DNA of 64,000 nucleotides, taken from positions 17,770-81,769 of the forward strand of contig NZ_JAAUWV010000016.1 of NCBI RefSeq assembly GCF_014694405.1, given 5' to 3'. Positions 46,755-56,575 of this stretch are shown here, in pieces. A program made the translations under genes and the position numbers. Numbering within the stretch: the stretch's first letter is position 1; each line of letters begins with the position of its first letter. This stretch comes from Pseudoalteromonas sp. S16_S37 (GTDB lineage: Bacteria > Pseudomonadota > Gammaproteobacteria > Enterobacterales > Alteromonadaceae). The notes below the pieces were generated by a model. That model was not told where the DNA came from, searched no databases, and saw nothing but the letters and a program-made list of their open reading frames with translations.

Positions 46755-49574
46755 TTAGAAAGTGTAGTCCGCTTGTAAGTAGAAAGTACGAAGGTACGGG
46801 TCAGCATAACGTGGGTCATAACCAACTTGGTGACCAGCCGCAGCATTTAGAGTAAATGGAGGCTCTTTATCTAACAAGTTCTTAATACCAAATGTCACAT
46901 TTGCATTATCGCCATAAGCGTAAGACAGGCGGTAATCTACAGTAAAGTATACTGGAATATGTTTTTGGATCACACTTCCATCAACTGCATCATCCCAGTT
47001 ATCCGCTTTTGCAACATAGAAGCTTACATCAGCAGAAGCATCAGTGTAGCCACTACGAGCTTTGATATTTAAGTCGTGAGTGAAATCACCATGAGTAAAT
47101 GAGTTGTTGATATTAATAATATTACGGAATGCAACCGCTTCATCAGTACCCACTTTACCTAAGCTTGAATCCCAAACGTCGGTAGTACCTACACGTAAGC
47201 TTTCTGATTCAAGTAGATAAGTACCCATGATACCAGTTTTCAACGTACCGAAAGATAGCTCATTCGTTAGGTTGATACTCCAGTCGATACCTGAAGTGTT
47301 TGACTTACCAACGTTATCAGCTGCCTGAACGATAGCTAGAACAGTGTCACCAGTACCTTGGTCAACTTTAGTAACGAAAAGATCACCGTATAGCTCTGGG
47401 TTTTGGAAGATTTGGTTCTGAGTTAGACGACGAACCTCATTTTCCATTTCAATATTCCAGTAATCAACAGATACACTTGTTCCAGTGTCTCCAGCCCATA
47501 CAAAACCAATAGTATACTGCTCAGAAGTTTCTGGCTTCAACTTAGCATTACCTTCACGGTATACATCATACTGAAGCTTATCTGAGTAACAGTATTGCTT
47601 AAGTGGGTGACCTGATTGGAAAGGACAATCATATGGCGAAGCAGTTACACCAAATTCAACTCTTGGCTCAGCGATTTGACGCATAGTTGCCATCTTAAAG
47701 CCAGTACCCATTGACGCACGTAGTAATAGCTCGTCAGTTGGACGGTAAGAAAGACTTAACTTATACGTTGTATCATCTTCGCTGTTATTTACAGTTTGGT
47801 TACCAGTACGCAGTGAATCCGTGATTTCACCGATATTATCATAACGAATCGCACCTGTTAGCTCTAAGTTTTCCATAACAGGAACGATTATTTCCGCAAA
47901 CGCACCATATGTATCACGCTCTAGGTCATATTCGTCAGAAGCAGACTCGAATAATACAACTTCTGCAGTGTTACCTGCTCCGTTTTTACGCGAGTACTCA
48001 GCCATACGGTAATCAAAACCAACACCTAGGTATACACTACCAGCGTCTAGGTCAGCAATAACACCTGAAGCTTTACCTTCGATAGTAGTTAGAGCAGTTT
48101 CTGTTTTTTCCCAAAGGCCGCTAAACATTGTGTCTGCAACCATTTTGTTTTGCTCAGCACTTAGATCCTCAGGTGCAGCAAAAATATCAATTTCACCAGA
48201 AGTTACTAGTTCCATGAATTCTTTTTCAAGAGGGAAACCAGTAATACGGTTTTGGTCACTTTCTGAATCACCACGCGTTACAGCAAAATCATATGACCAC
48301 TCAGCAATCTCACCGCGAATACCAGCTGTTACTTGAGTAGTTGTTGTGTGCCATTCAGTAGTACGGTTACCACCTGGAAGTACACGCCAGCGAGCTGCTA
48401 CACGAGTCATATCTTGTGCTACGTTAGCTGGAAGGTAAGGCATTACATTTTCTTGCACTAGAGCTGAATCAGCGCCTAGTGAGAACGTACCAGTTGGGTA
48501 TGGTGCAATTCGCGTAGTCATTTTGAAGTCTGACCATGAAGCTGTACCATATGCTTCCGCTGAATCACCAAGCGTTGCTACAGCTTGTACAAAGACATTA
48601 TCACGTTCTGACTCAGGCTGAATTTCAAGTGTGCTTGTGTAGTCAAATTGACAAGCATTACCTGATGGTGCACTCGTTGTGTGACACGAACCATTCTTTT
48701 CTTTGTAAGGATTCAAAGAATAAGTTGACGTTTTAACCTTTCCTGAGTCAGCGTCTACGATTAAATCGCCATTCTCATCACGAAGCTCATAAGTTACATA
48801 AGCATTACCAGGGATTGCGTTTGAAGAACCAGCAATTGCAACTAAGTCTTGACCAGCATGTTCAAACTTCACAAAACCCGTTTTAGCAAAATCGCGATCT
48901 ACAGAACGCAGATTGTCTTGCTGATCGTGGCTATATGAAGCAGTAATATTGAAACCATCAACACTCAAATCACCAAAACCCGTAGTGATTGAGATACTTG
49001 AGCTTGAAGTGTCTTTTGGCTTGTCGTAACGTGCACTAATTGTCGTGTTTTGAACGTCATCTTTAAGAATGAAGTTGACAACACCAGCAATCGCATCAGA
49101 ACCATATAATGCAGATGCACCATCTTTAAGAATTTCAACGCGCTTGATGGCCGCAAGAGGAATAGAGTTAAGGTCGATAGTACCGCCAGAATCTGAAGAT
49201 ACCATACGACGACCGTTTAGAAGTACAAGTGTGTACTCAGAACCTAAGTTTCTTAATGAAGCAGTTTGAACACCGCCACCGCTACCACCTACTGACTCAC
49301 CAGCAGCTGTGAAGCCCTGCATTGAAGGCAAGTTGGCGATAAGGTCAGGAACACTTGTAACACCAGACTTAGCGATAGCAGATGCGTCAATCACATCAAT
49401 CGGTAACGCACCTTCAAGATCTGTTCTTTTGATTGAAGAACCAGTTACTTCAATACGTTCTACTTTTTCTACGCCTTCTTCTGCTGCGAATGAACTCGCT
49501 GAAAAAGCAGCAGTAGAAGCAGCACCAAACGCGATCGCTAAGCGAACCGCTTTTGAAACTTTACTATTTAACAT
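46755..49574 (-). CDS. TonB-dependent receptor (tandem paralogue 2)
   Basis: A 939-aa receptor, nearly co-linear with its neighbour at 43504-46320. It has the same signal peptide (SKAVRLAIAFGAASTAAFSA), the same plug (TDLEGALPIDVIDASAIAKSG) and the same terminal LQADYTF. The loops differ, as in TASPYDCPFQSGHPLKQYC against the paralogue. The pair arose by duplication including the 3' terminator. The leader contains two palindromes (49639-49654 and 49680-49695) that the other copy lacks, so the two are probably regulated differently. Confidence 0.92.
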   Translation of the reverse strand: MLNSKVSKAVRLAIAFGAASTAAFSASSFAAEEGVEKVERIEVTGSSIKRTDLEGALPIDVIDASAIAKSGVTSVPDLIANLPSMQGFTAAGESVGGSGGGVQTASLRNLGSEYTLVLLNGRRMVSSDSGGTIDLNSIPLAAIKRVEILKDGASALYGSDAIAGVVNFILKDDVQNTTISARYDKPKDTSSSSISITTGFGDLSVDGFNITASYSHDQQDNLRSVDRDFAKTGFVKFEHAGQDLVAIAGSSNAIPGNAYVTYELRDENGDLIVDADSGKVKTSTYSLNPYKEKNGSCHTTSAPSGNACQFDYTSTLEIQPESERDNVFVQAVATLGDSAEAYGTASWSDFKMTTRIAPYPTGTFSLGADSALVQENVMPYLPANVAQDMTRVAARWRVLPGGNRTTEWHTTTTQVTAGIRGEIAEWSYDFAVTRGDSESDQNRITGFPLEKEFMELVTSGEIDIFAAPEDLSAEQNKMVADTMFSGLWEKTETALTTIEGKASGVIADLDAGSVYLGVGFDYRMAEYSRKNGAGNTAEVVLFESASDEYDLERDTYGAFAEIIVPVMENLELTGAIRYDNIGEITDSLRTGNQTVNNSEDDTTYKLSLSYRPTDELLLRASMGTGFKMATMRQIAEPRVEFGVTASPYDCPFQSGHPLKQYCYSDKLQYDVYREGNAKLKPETSEQYTIGFVWAGDTGTSVSVDYWNIEMENEVRRLTQNQIFQNPELYGDLFVTKVDQGTGDTVLAIVQAADNVGKSNTSGIDWSINLTNELSFGTLKTGIMGTYLLESESLRVGTTDVWDSSLGKVGTDEAVAFRNIININNSFTHGDFTHDLNIKARSGYTDASADVSFYVAKADNWDDAVDGSVIQKHIPVYFTVDYRLSYAYGDNANVTFGIKNLLDKEPPFTLNAAAGHQVGYDPRYADPYLRTFYLQADYTF

Positions 49575-49638
49575 TTGTATCTCCCTGGACTACTTGTTAG
49601 TAGCTTGTAATTTTTTGTGGGCTTTGCCCTTATGGGAA

Positions 49639-49654
49639 GTTGCACTGATGCAAC
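49639..49654. promoter_or_regulatory. Palindrome in the leader of TonB receptor paralogue 2
   Basis: GTTGCA-CTGA-TGCAAC is a perfect 6+6 repeat. It may be an operator or a small RNA hairpin. A GGGC-TTT-GCCC hairpin (49619-49629) lies next to it. Confidence 0.4.
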
Positions 49655-49679
49655 ATTCACCATGAATATTAAACAAGCA

Positions 49680-49695
49680 TTGACGTTAGCGTCAA
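49680..49695. promoter_or_regulatory. Palindrome resembling a MerR-family (LiuR-type) operator
   Basis: TTGACG-TTAG-CGTCAA is a perfect 6+6 palindrome about 105 bases upstream of the receptor start. The TTnACGT...ACGTnAA style recalls binding sites of the branched-chain amino acid regulator LiuR. This resemblance is from memory and unconfirmed. Confidence 0.35.
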
Positions 49696-49774
49696 CCGTA
49701 AATTATTTAATTTTCATTAATTACCCACACAGGGTACAACGCAAAATACACAAATGATAAACAATTTAATGATC

Positions 49775-52120
49775 TTAAAAGGAAAACTTTTTTTGTTCGG
49801 TTAACTGAAAAAGAACATTTTCGTAATCTGGAAGCATCTTAAGTATGGGGTATATTTGCTTTTCTACATAATGTTCATAGTCAAGTTCTCCTGGCGTAGG
49901 ATCAATCAAAGGCCCAGATTTTGTTATGTAATACTTTACTAAGCTGCCTTTTTTGAAGTGACTATTTTTGTCTCTGCGCATTTTATCTCTTGCTGCTTTA
50001 ACATGAGGAGGGATGTTTTTTATATACAGTTCTGGGTCTTTCCCTAACCGTTTTGAATATAGCAACATAGAATCAACTTCACCGGCATATATTCGCTCTT
50101 TGTACCGTTTTGTAATACTGAATAAATCAGCACCATTAAAGAATGCTTCGATAACATCTTGTTGATATTTTTTAGCAATTTCAGTCCAATCACTACGCAC
50201 ACTTTCCATCCCCTTAAACACAAGCTTACTAGTATTGTTAACATAAACCTCGCCTACATATCGCTTCTTTGAGCCAATAGCCTGTCCACGAATCGTTGGC
50301 ATAAAAAAGTTGTGGTACAGCGTTTCAAATTCAATTTCTAAGTAACTTGTGAGTTGATAAGCTTCTGCACAGTGTTTTTGCCAATGACGGTTTACCGCTT
50401 CAACTAAACGATCGGCTTCAGCTTGACACTTTTGCAAACTCCACGAATCTGGTAATTTTACAAAGGTAGAATCCGTATCACCGTAGATAACATCAAGGCC
50501 TCTGCTTTCGATCACCTGTTTTGTCGTTTGCATAATCTCATGACCACGCAAGGTAATTGAGCTGGATAAGCGAGGGTCGTAAAACCGACACCCTTTTGAG
50601 CCAAGCACGCCATATAAGCTATTCATAATGATTTTGATGGCTTGAGATAACATACTGTCATCGTCCTGTTTAGCCTGCTGACGAGCATCAGTCAGCTGAG
50701 CTACAATGCGGGGAAGGTGATGTAAATCTCGAGAAAAGCGTCCTTCATGAAACCCTTCAACTGCATTTTTTGGGTTACGGAGCCCTTCGATTAGTCCCAT
50801 TGGGTCAATACAAAAAGTTCTTATTATTGAGGGATAAAGACTTTTAAAATCAAGTACAATCACGTTTTTATACAGTCCTGGCTTTGACTCCATTACATAT
50901 CCCCCTGGACTTTCGAAACTCAGTCCATGTTCACAAAGATTTGGTGCAACGTAACCACTACGGTGTAGCATAGGAAGATAAAAATTTGTAAATGCAGCGA
51001 CAGAGCCCCCCATTCGCTCCAATTCAAGCCCTGTGAGCTGGCTGCGAGCAATAGCAAAGTCGATCAGTTTAAGTTTGGAAAATATAGCAAGAACCAGCTC
51101 ACAGTCTTTTAAATTATAAGCGGCTAGAGTTAGCTTATCTTCGTTAAACTGTCTGATAATTTCCTCCAGCCTATCGTCTTGCTCTATGAGCTTTGTTTCG
51201 CCCAGAACTTTTTCTGCCACATTAGCCAAACGAAAACTGTCAAAGTGATATGTCGCGTTTTTGAGTGTATCTATGCCATCAATGACGACTCTTCCGGGGA
51301 TCAAAACGCGAACGTAGTTCCCTTTATAAACATCGATGGGCCTATCATCTCTGCCAAGAATAAGATCAATCCCGAGCATCTGGGCACGTTCAGCAAGTAC
51401 CACAAAGTCAAATTCAATAATGTTCCAACCAATAATTACATCGGGATTAAAATCCCTCATTTTGTCCATTAATACATGCAATAACTCACATTCATCATTT
51501 ACCCACTCAATGTAAGAGTGATCACTTGAACTATCTGGCCCAACAGGAGGTTTACCTATCATAATGACACTGCGGTATTGCTCACTTACGAGCCCTATAG
51601 AGAACAGAACTCCTTCACCATCACACTCAATATCCAATGACAGCACCGTGAATTGAGGCTTAAAAGTTGGGTTTGCCTTGAACTTGGCCGACTTAAGTAA
51701 AGTATATCCATCACATTGAACCTGTGTGCCTTGTACCCACGCTCCACCACGTACAAAGCGCTCCATTAAAAAGCGGTCACAATGGCGAATATCCTCTTCG
51801 TATAACGTGATATGTGCGGCTAACAACTGTTTGGCCTGATGATAAGTGCGGTTATCGTCGCAGTAACAGGCGATCATACTTTGCTGATCAAAATGCTTTA
51901 GAGGAACGGCTTTAAACTGCATATTGGCATTCGCTTGCGTTACCAACAGCTGCGCTTTAGCCAACTGGCTTGAGCGAATAAAGAACACGGCTTGCTCATT
52001 TTCTACCAGCGCCTTAACTATCCCAGATTCGGTTTTTAGCCAGTAACAAAGTGCTAGCCTCCCTTGATGATTTGTTTGCTGGCGAGATAATATAAAGCCT
52101 TCATACACTGCTTGTGCCAA
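49775..52120 (-). CDS. polB: DNA polymerase II (family B)
   Basis: An SOS-inducible proofreading polymerase that restarts replication past lesions. The 781-aa length matches Escherichia coli PolB. The exonuclease motif is SLDIECDGEG (Asp163, Glu165). Polymerase motif A is LDFKSLYPSI (Asp424) and motif C is YGDTDS (546-551); KKRYVG lies further on. The start appears to be TTG at 52118-52120, since no in-frame ATG or GTG is available upstream. It is divergent from dinG, with a LexA-type box in the 71-base spacer. Confidence 0.96.
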   Translation of the reverse strand: MAQAVYEGFILSRQQTNHQGRLALCYWLKTESGIVKALVENEQAVFFIRSSQLAKAQLLVTQANANMQFKAVPLKHFDQQSMIACYCDDNRTYHQAKQLLAAHITLYEEDIRHCDRFLMERFVRGGAWVQGTQVQCDGYTLLKSAKFKANPTFKPQFTVLSLDIECDGEGVLFSIGLVSEQYRSVIMIGKPPVGPDSSSDHSYIEWVNDECELLHVLMDKMRDFNPDVIIGWNIIEFDFVVLAERAQMLGIDLILGRDDRPIDVYKGNYVRVLIPGRVVIDGIDTLKNATYHFDSFRLANVAEKVLGETKLIEQDDRLEEIIRQFNEDKLTLAAYNLKDCELVLAIFSKLKLIDFAIARSQLTGLELERMGGSVAAFTNFYLPMLHRSGYVAPNLCEHGLSFESPGGYVMESKPGLYKNVIVLDFKSLYPSIIRTFCIDPMGLIEGLRNPKNAVEGFHEGRFSRDLHHLPRIVAQLTDARQQAKQDDDSMLSQAIKIIMNSLYGVLGSKGCRFYDPRLSSSITLRGHEIMQTTKQVIESRGLDVIYGDTDSTFVKLPDSWSLQKCQAEADRLVEAVNRHWQKHCAEAYQLTSYLEIEFETLYHNFFMPTIRGQAIGSKKRYVGEVYVNNTSKLVFKGMESVRSDWTEIAKKYQQDVIEAFFNGADLFSITKRYKERIYAGEVDSMLLYSKRLGKDPELYIKNIPPHVKAARDKMRRDKNSHFKKGSLVKYYITKSGPLIDPTPGELDYEHYVEKQIYPILKMLPDYENVLFQLTEQKKFSF

Positions 52121-52151
52121 ACTGATTACCCATCTAAAATAGCCATCGTTA

Positions 52152-52167
52152 CTGTAATTATATACAT
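52152..52167. promoter_or_regulatory. LexA (SOS) box shared by polB and dinG
   Basis: CTGT-AATTATAT-ACAT has the gammaproteobacterial CTGT-N8-ACAG form with one mismatch in the last base, and a TA flank on the left. It lies in the 71-base spacer between two divergent genes that are both LexA targets in Escherichia coli, so one site could repress both. Confidence 0.82.
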
Positions 52168-52191
52168 ATAATATTCTATTAGGCGATCCTC

Positions 52192-54264
52192 ATGCTTTCA
52201 GACGCGCTCAAAAAAACAATACGACAGACACACCAAAACATTGCTGAAAGCTTAGAAGGCTACCGCCACCGCAGCAGCCAAAACTACCTAGTCGCGGAAA
52301 TAGCCAAAACACTTGCTGGGGAATACCACAAAACACAAAGAATTTGCGTGATAGAAGCAGGAACAGGTACAGGGAAATCTCTTGCCTATTGCTTAAGTGC
52401 GCTGCCTATGGCGCTGGCTAAGAAAAAAAAGCTTGTTATTTCAACAGCAACAGTAGCGCTGCAAGAGCAGCTGATCAATAAAGAGCTACCGTTTTTCAAA
52501 ACTCATTGCGGCTTCGATTTTAAATTTGATCTTGTCAAAGGCCGCCAACGCTACATCTGCGTACACAAACTCAATGCAGCCCTTAATGAAGACAGTATGC
52601 AACTGTCTATCATGCCTACACTATCTTCACCTTTGTCCGACATGGAGCAAAAATGCTTAATAGAGCTTCATAGTGCATATCAGGATAAACGTTGGCAAGG
52701 AGACCGAGATAGTTGGGCCGATACCATTCCAGATAAAGTATGGAACCTAATAGCATGTGATAAGCATGCGTGTCAGCGCCAAATGAAATCGCATCATTTA
52801 TGCCCATTCCACCTTGCAAGGCAAAAAATAGCGCAAATGGACGTATTGGTTATCAATCATGCATTACTATTGGCTGATTTAGAGTTAGGTGGTGGTAAAA
52901 TCCTACCAGAACCTAGCGATACTTTTTATGTTATTGATGAAGCTCACCATTTGCCACACATAACCAGAGATTTCTCCTCTGCGGCAGCAACCATAAAAGG
53001 GACTATCGAATGGTTAGACAAACTGCTTAAATTCAGTGGCAAAATGGCTGCCACTATCGTGTCGCAAAAAGCGATAGGCCAAAACTTTAAACTCAACGAT
53101 GCCGCTAATGATGCCAGCAAAGACCTTAAAGCTGTCCGAGATATATTGGATGCCGCCGATTTTAACTACAACCAAGATGATACATTTCGCTTTGAACATG
53201 GCATTGTACCCGAGTCGCTTACTGCAAAAGCAAAAGATATTAGCGATGCAACACAAGATGTGTTGCGCTGTTTGAATAAAATGCATGACGCGCTTACGCT
53301 CGATGTCAGCGATGGCGATGTTAAGCCATTTTTAGCCGATCCGCTGCTCGCTGAAAGCGGGCAATATATTAATCGATTAGAGCAGCTTCATAAACTTTGG
53401 CATAGCTATGCCAATAAGGGAGAGCACACTCCTCATGCTCGTTGGATAAAGCGCTTAGAGTACAAGCACCATCATGACCATTTATTATGCGACTGCCCTA
53501 TTGAAGTAGGCTATTACCTAAAAGATAAGCTCTGGAAGGAATGCGCTGGCGCAGTATTGTGCTCAGCAACATTAAGTGCTCTTGGCACATTTGACCATTT
53601 TGCCAAAGAAAGTGGACTGGCCCATGAGCCAGGGGTCAAGTTTATCAAAGCTAACTCCCCTTTTGATTACCCCAAACAAGCAACTTTGCATTTGCCTGCT
53701 GCAGATGTAGAGCCAACTGACAAAGCATTTAGCGACCACCTTGCCAAGGTATTGCCCTCTTACTTAGATAAAACAAAAGCAAATTTAGTGTTGTTTGCTT
53801 CTTATTGGCAAATGGATCACGTTGTAAAATTGCTAAGAAAAGACCACTGGCAAGTCCTTGTACAAGGTGAACAATCTCGCGATAGTTTGCTTAGGCAACA
53901 CAAGGCGAACATAGATAATGGCAAAGGCAGTATTCTATTCGGTACACAAAGTTTATCTGAAGGGTTAGATTTACCTGGTAAATACCTTGAAAATCTTATA
54001 ATTACCAAAATTCCTTTTGCCGTTCCTACCTCTCCAATTGAAGAAGCACAGGCTGAGTTTGTACAAAGTAAAGGCGGTAATCCATTTTTATCGATCACAG
54101 TTCCTGATGCAGCAAAGAAATTAGTTCAAAGCTGTGGTAGACTTCTTCGTAAAGAAACAGATCACGGCCGTATAATTATATTAGACAGGCGCCTAGTAAC
54201 GAAACGCTACGGCAAAGCCATGCTTGATACTCTACCGCCCTTTAAAAGACAAATAGATTATTAA
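52192..54264 (+). CDS. dinG: ATP-dependent DNA helicase DinG
   Basis: A 5'-3' iron-sulphur helicase of the XPD/Rad3 group that resolves R-loops and other structures. The 690-aa protein has Walker A GTGTGKS (57-63), four cluster cysteines (Cys123, Cys189, Cys194, Cys204) at DinG-like spacing, and DEAH at 249-252. The C-terminal helicase motif is QSCGRLLRKETDHGRIIILDRR. The start is ATG at 52192. The next gene begins at the base after its stop codon, so the downstream genes may also be induced with it. Confidence 0.95.
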   Translation: MLSDALKKTIRQTHQNIAESLEGYRHRSSQNYLVAEIAKTLAGEYHKTQRICVIEAGTGTGKSLAYCLSALPMALAKKKKLVISTATVALQEQLINKELPFFKTHCGFDFKFDLVKGRQRYICVHKLNAALNEDSMQLSIMPTLSSPLSDMEQKCLIELHSAYQDKRWQGDRDSWADTIPDKVWNLIACDKHACQRQMKSHHLCPFHLARQKIAQMDVLVINHALLLADLELGGGKILPEPSDTFYVIDEAHHLPHITRDFSSAAATIKGTIEWLDKLLKFSGKMAATIVSQKAIGQNFKLNDAANDASKDLKAVRDILDAADFNYNQDDTFRFEHGIVPESLTAKAKDISDATQDVLRCLNKMHDALTLDVSDGDVKPFLADPLLAESGQYINRLEQLHKLWHSYANKGEHTPHARWIKRLEYKHHHDHLLCDCPIEVGYYLKDKLWKECAGAVLCSATLSALGTFDHFAKESGLAHEPGVKFIKANSPFDYPKQATLHLPAADVEPTDKAFSDHLAKVLPSYLDKTKANLVLFASYWQMDHVVKLLRKDHWQVLVQGEQSRDSLLRQHKANIDNGKGSILFGTQSLSEGLDLPGKYLENLIITKIPFAVPTSPIEEAQAEFVQSKGGNPFLSITVPDAAKKLVQSCGRLLRKETDHGRIIILDRRLVTKRYGKAMLDTLPPFKRQIDY

Positions 54265-55044
54265 ATGTTTGAATTTGCGCTCGACCCAATGACTTGGGGG
54301 TTACTTTGTTTAGTCGCCCTTGCCGCAGGATTTATTGACGCTATTGCAGGCGGTGGTGGTATGCTGACTGTCCCTGCATTGCTAACTGCCGGACTTCCCC
54401 CTCATGTAACATTGGCGACCAACAAATTGGCAGCTAGCTTTGGTTCATTAACAGCAAGTATCACCTATTATAGAAAGCGACTTTTTGACCCTTCCTTTTG
54501 GGCAGCTTCAATTTTAGCCACTGCAATTGGCGCCGTACTTGGTACTTTGTTAGTTGATTATTTAAGCGTTGAGTTTTTAAATAAATTACTGCCAATCGTT
54601 ATCATCTGCGTTGCCTGCTACAGTTTATTTGGCACACTCAGTCCAACTGAGTCACATGCCTTGCCAGAAAACGAACCAGCTTTGAAAACAAAGCAATGGT
54701 TTCAAGGATTATCTCTGGGATTTTTCGATGGTATGGCAGGCCCTGGCGCGGGTACTTTTTGGACCGCTTCAAACAGCTTGTTGTATAAAATGAGCCTGCT
54801 GCTAAATTGCGGGCTTGCCCGCTCGATGAATTTTGTGTCGAACTTTGTTTCATTGATAACTTTTGTAGCACTAGGGCATGTTAACTTTTTGCTAGGCATA
54901 ACTATGGGTGCTTTTTTAATGTTCGGTGCTTGGATTGGTGCACACTCAGCTATAAAATTTGGCAACAAGTTAATCAAACCTTTGTTTAATACCGTGGTGA
55001 TCATTTTGGCTATAAAACTAATTGCTGAGGCTTATTTTGCATGA
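54265..55044 (+). CDS. TSUP-family transporter (TauE/SafE, YfcA-like)
   Basis: A 259-aa membrane protein with about eight helices. FIDAIAGGGGMLTVPALL and LATNKLAASFGSLTA are the conserved repeat of the sulphite exporter TauE/SafE family, and FFDGMAGPGAGTF begins the second repeat. These proteins move small organic sulphonates or sulphur anions; the actual substrate is not known. The ATG directly follows the dinG stop, and its own stop overlaps the priC start by 4 bases, so it is part of the dinG operon. Confidence 0.87.
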   Translation: MFEFALDPMTWGLLCLVALAAGFIDAIAGGGGMLTVPALLTAGLPPHVTLATNKLAASFGSLTASITYYRKRLFDPSFWAASILATAIGAVLGTLLVDYLSVEFLNKLLPIVIICVACYSLFGTLSPTESHALPENEPALKTKQWFQGLSLGFFDGMAGPGAGTFWTASNSLLYKMSLLLNCGLARSMNFVSNFVSLITFVALGHVNFLLGITMGAFLMFGAWIGAHSAIKFGNKLIKPLFNTVVIILAIKLIAEAYFA

Positions 55045-55640
55045 GTCAAGCCCTTGCACGTTTACACCAACAAGTAGCAAAATTAGCCGAACAGGCAAAG
55101 TTATTCGACAATGCTAAGTGGTTTGATAAAAATCGCTATATTCAAGCCCAACCAAGCCTTTTTGACCGTACAGTGTTTGCAACTAAAAGCTTACTATTAA
55201 GTGATTACGTTGACGAAATATCGGCGCAACTCAAGCATCTGCCTCCAATGGAAAAGCGCCACGCCTACAGCTTTGCTATTCAACGTATCGCAACGCAAGT
55301 AGAAGCGGTGATAAAAGTACTCAAGTCAACGCCTGTTTGGGCGAAAGAGAACAAAGCCAATTACAAGAAGAAAAATAAAATCTATCAAAAAGCCGTGCAA
55401 AAAATAATGCAAAGCTCACATGAGCTGTATCAAGAGCTATCACAAAATCATGAGTTCGAAAGGCGCTTGCTGGAAATGATAGAGATACGAAAACAACAAC
55501 TTGATAAAGCATCCTCTGAGCAAGCCAGTCAAATAAACCAAGAAGTTTTGGTCTTACATGCTCGCCTAGGTCGTTGCCGAAAAGCCATTTCAGCAACGGA
55601 AGCAAAAATCCAAGAAGTTGAAAAACAACAAAACCGCTAA
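55041..55640 (+). CDS. priC: Primosomal replication protein PriC
   Basis: Loads the replicative helicase at stalled forks lacking a leading strand. The 199-aa, basic, helical protein carries the PriC-type C-terminal block HEFERRLLEMIEIRKQQLD and LHARLGRCRKAI. It overlaps the TSUP gene by 4 bases and its stop overlaps the ATG of the histone deacetylase-like gene. Placement in a dinG-led, SOS-linked operon fits a role in fork restart. Confidence 0.87.
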   Translation: MSQALARLHQQVAKLAEQAKLFDNAKWFDKNRYIQAQPSLFDRTVFATKSLLLSDYVDEISAQLKHLPPMEKRHAYSFAIQRIATQVEAVIKVLKSTPVWAKENKANYKKKNKIYQKAVQKIMQSSHELYQELSQNHEFERRLLEMIEIRKQQLDKASSEQASQINQEVLVLHARLGRCRKAISATEAKIQEVEKQQNR

Positions 55641-56542
55641 TGTTCTTTTATCACCCTTTGTACTCGCAGCTAGATCTGCCACAACACCACAGATTTCCAA
55701 TCAATAAGTATGCGCAATTACATACTCGACTGATACAAAAGCGGTTAATTAAAAAGGCGATTCATCCCAACAAGGCCACTTTGGACCAAATAACGTTGTG
55801 TCACGATAAAAATTACGTAGCTAACTTTATAAATGGCACTTTAGATGATAAGACTATCAAAAAAATGGGGGTTCCATGGTCAACTGCGTTGGTTGAGCGG
55901 ACTCTTTATTCTATCGGCGCAAGTATTGAAGCTGCAACCTATGCACTTGACCATGGTGCTGCGGTAAACTTAAGCGGTGGATATCATCACGCACACCATG
56001 ATTTTGGCGCAGGTTTTTGCATATTTAACGATCTGGCCATAGCAGCATGCGCGCTAATTGAACAAGGAAGAGCAGGAAAGGTCGTTATTTTTGATTGTGA
56101 TGTGCACCAAGGTGACGGCACAGCAGCAATACTTGGTGAACGTGCAGATGTAACTACTTGTTCTATTCATTGCGAGTACAACTTTCCTCGCAGCAAAGCT
56201 ATCTCAGACTACGACTTTGCGTTACCTAGTAAAACGCAAGACCAAACCTATCTTGAAACCGTGACACAGGCGCTTAACCTTGTATGTCGCATTCATCAAC
56301 CTGACCTGCTCCTTTACAATGCAGGTGCAGATATATTCACAAAAGATGAACTTGGTATGTTTGATATAAGTCTTGAAGGTGTACAAATGCGAGACAAAAT
56401 AGTAATAGAATATTGCCAACAAAATGCATTACCTCTTATGGCAGCGATGGGCGGTGGATATCAGCGTGATTTATCTCAACTTATTGATGTGCATGAACAG
56501 TTTTTTATTGCTCTGATAAATAAGCCAGCTATGATTGTATAG
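55640..56542 (+). CDS. Histone deacetylase-family amidohydrolase
   Basis: A 300-aa zinc amidohydrolase of the class IV-like bacterial HDAC group. Active-site blocks are GGYHHAHHDFGAGFCIFND (tandem histidines), DCDVHQGDGTA (zinc-binding Asp and His) and the C-terminal GGGYQRD. Substrates in bacteria include acetylated polyamines and acetyl-lysine. It begins at the last base of priC, so translation is coupled, and it lies between priC and ybaM, which are adjacent in Escherichia coli. Confidence 0.9.
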   Translation: MFFYHPLYSQLDLPQHHRFPINKYAQLHTRLIQKRLIKKAIHPNKATLDQITLCHDKNYVANFINGTLDDKTIKKMGVPWSTALVERTLYSIGASIEAATYALDHGAAVNLSGGYHHAHHDFGAGFCIFNDLAIAACALIEQGRAGKVVIFDCDVHQGDGTAAILGERADVTTCSIHCEYNFPRSKAISDYDFALPSKTQDQTYLETVTQALNLVCRIHQPDLLLYNAGADIFTKDELGMFDISLEGVQMRDKIVIEYCQQNALPLMAAMGGGYQRDLSQLIDVHEQFFIALINKPAMIV

Positions 56543-56575
56543 AGCATACAGCACACAAGTTTTTGGACACGTGAC

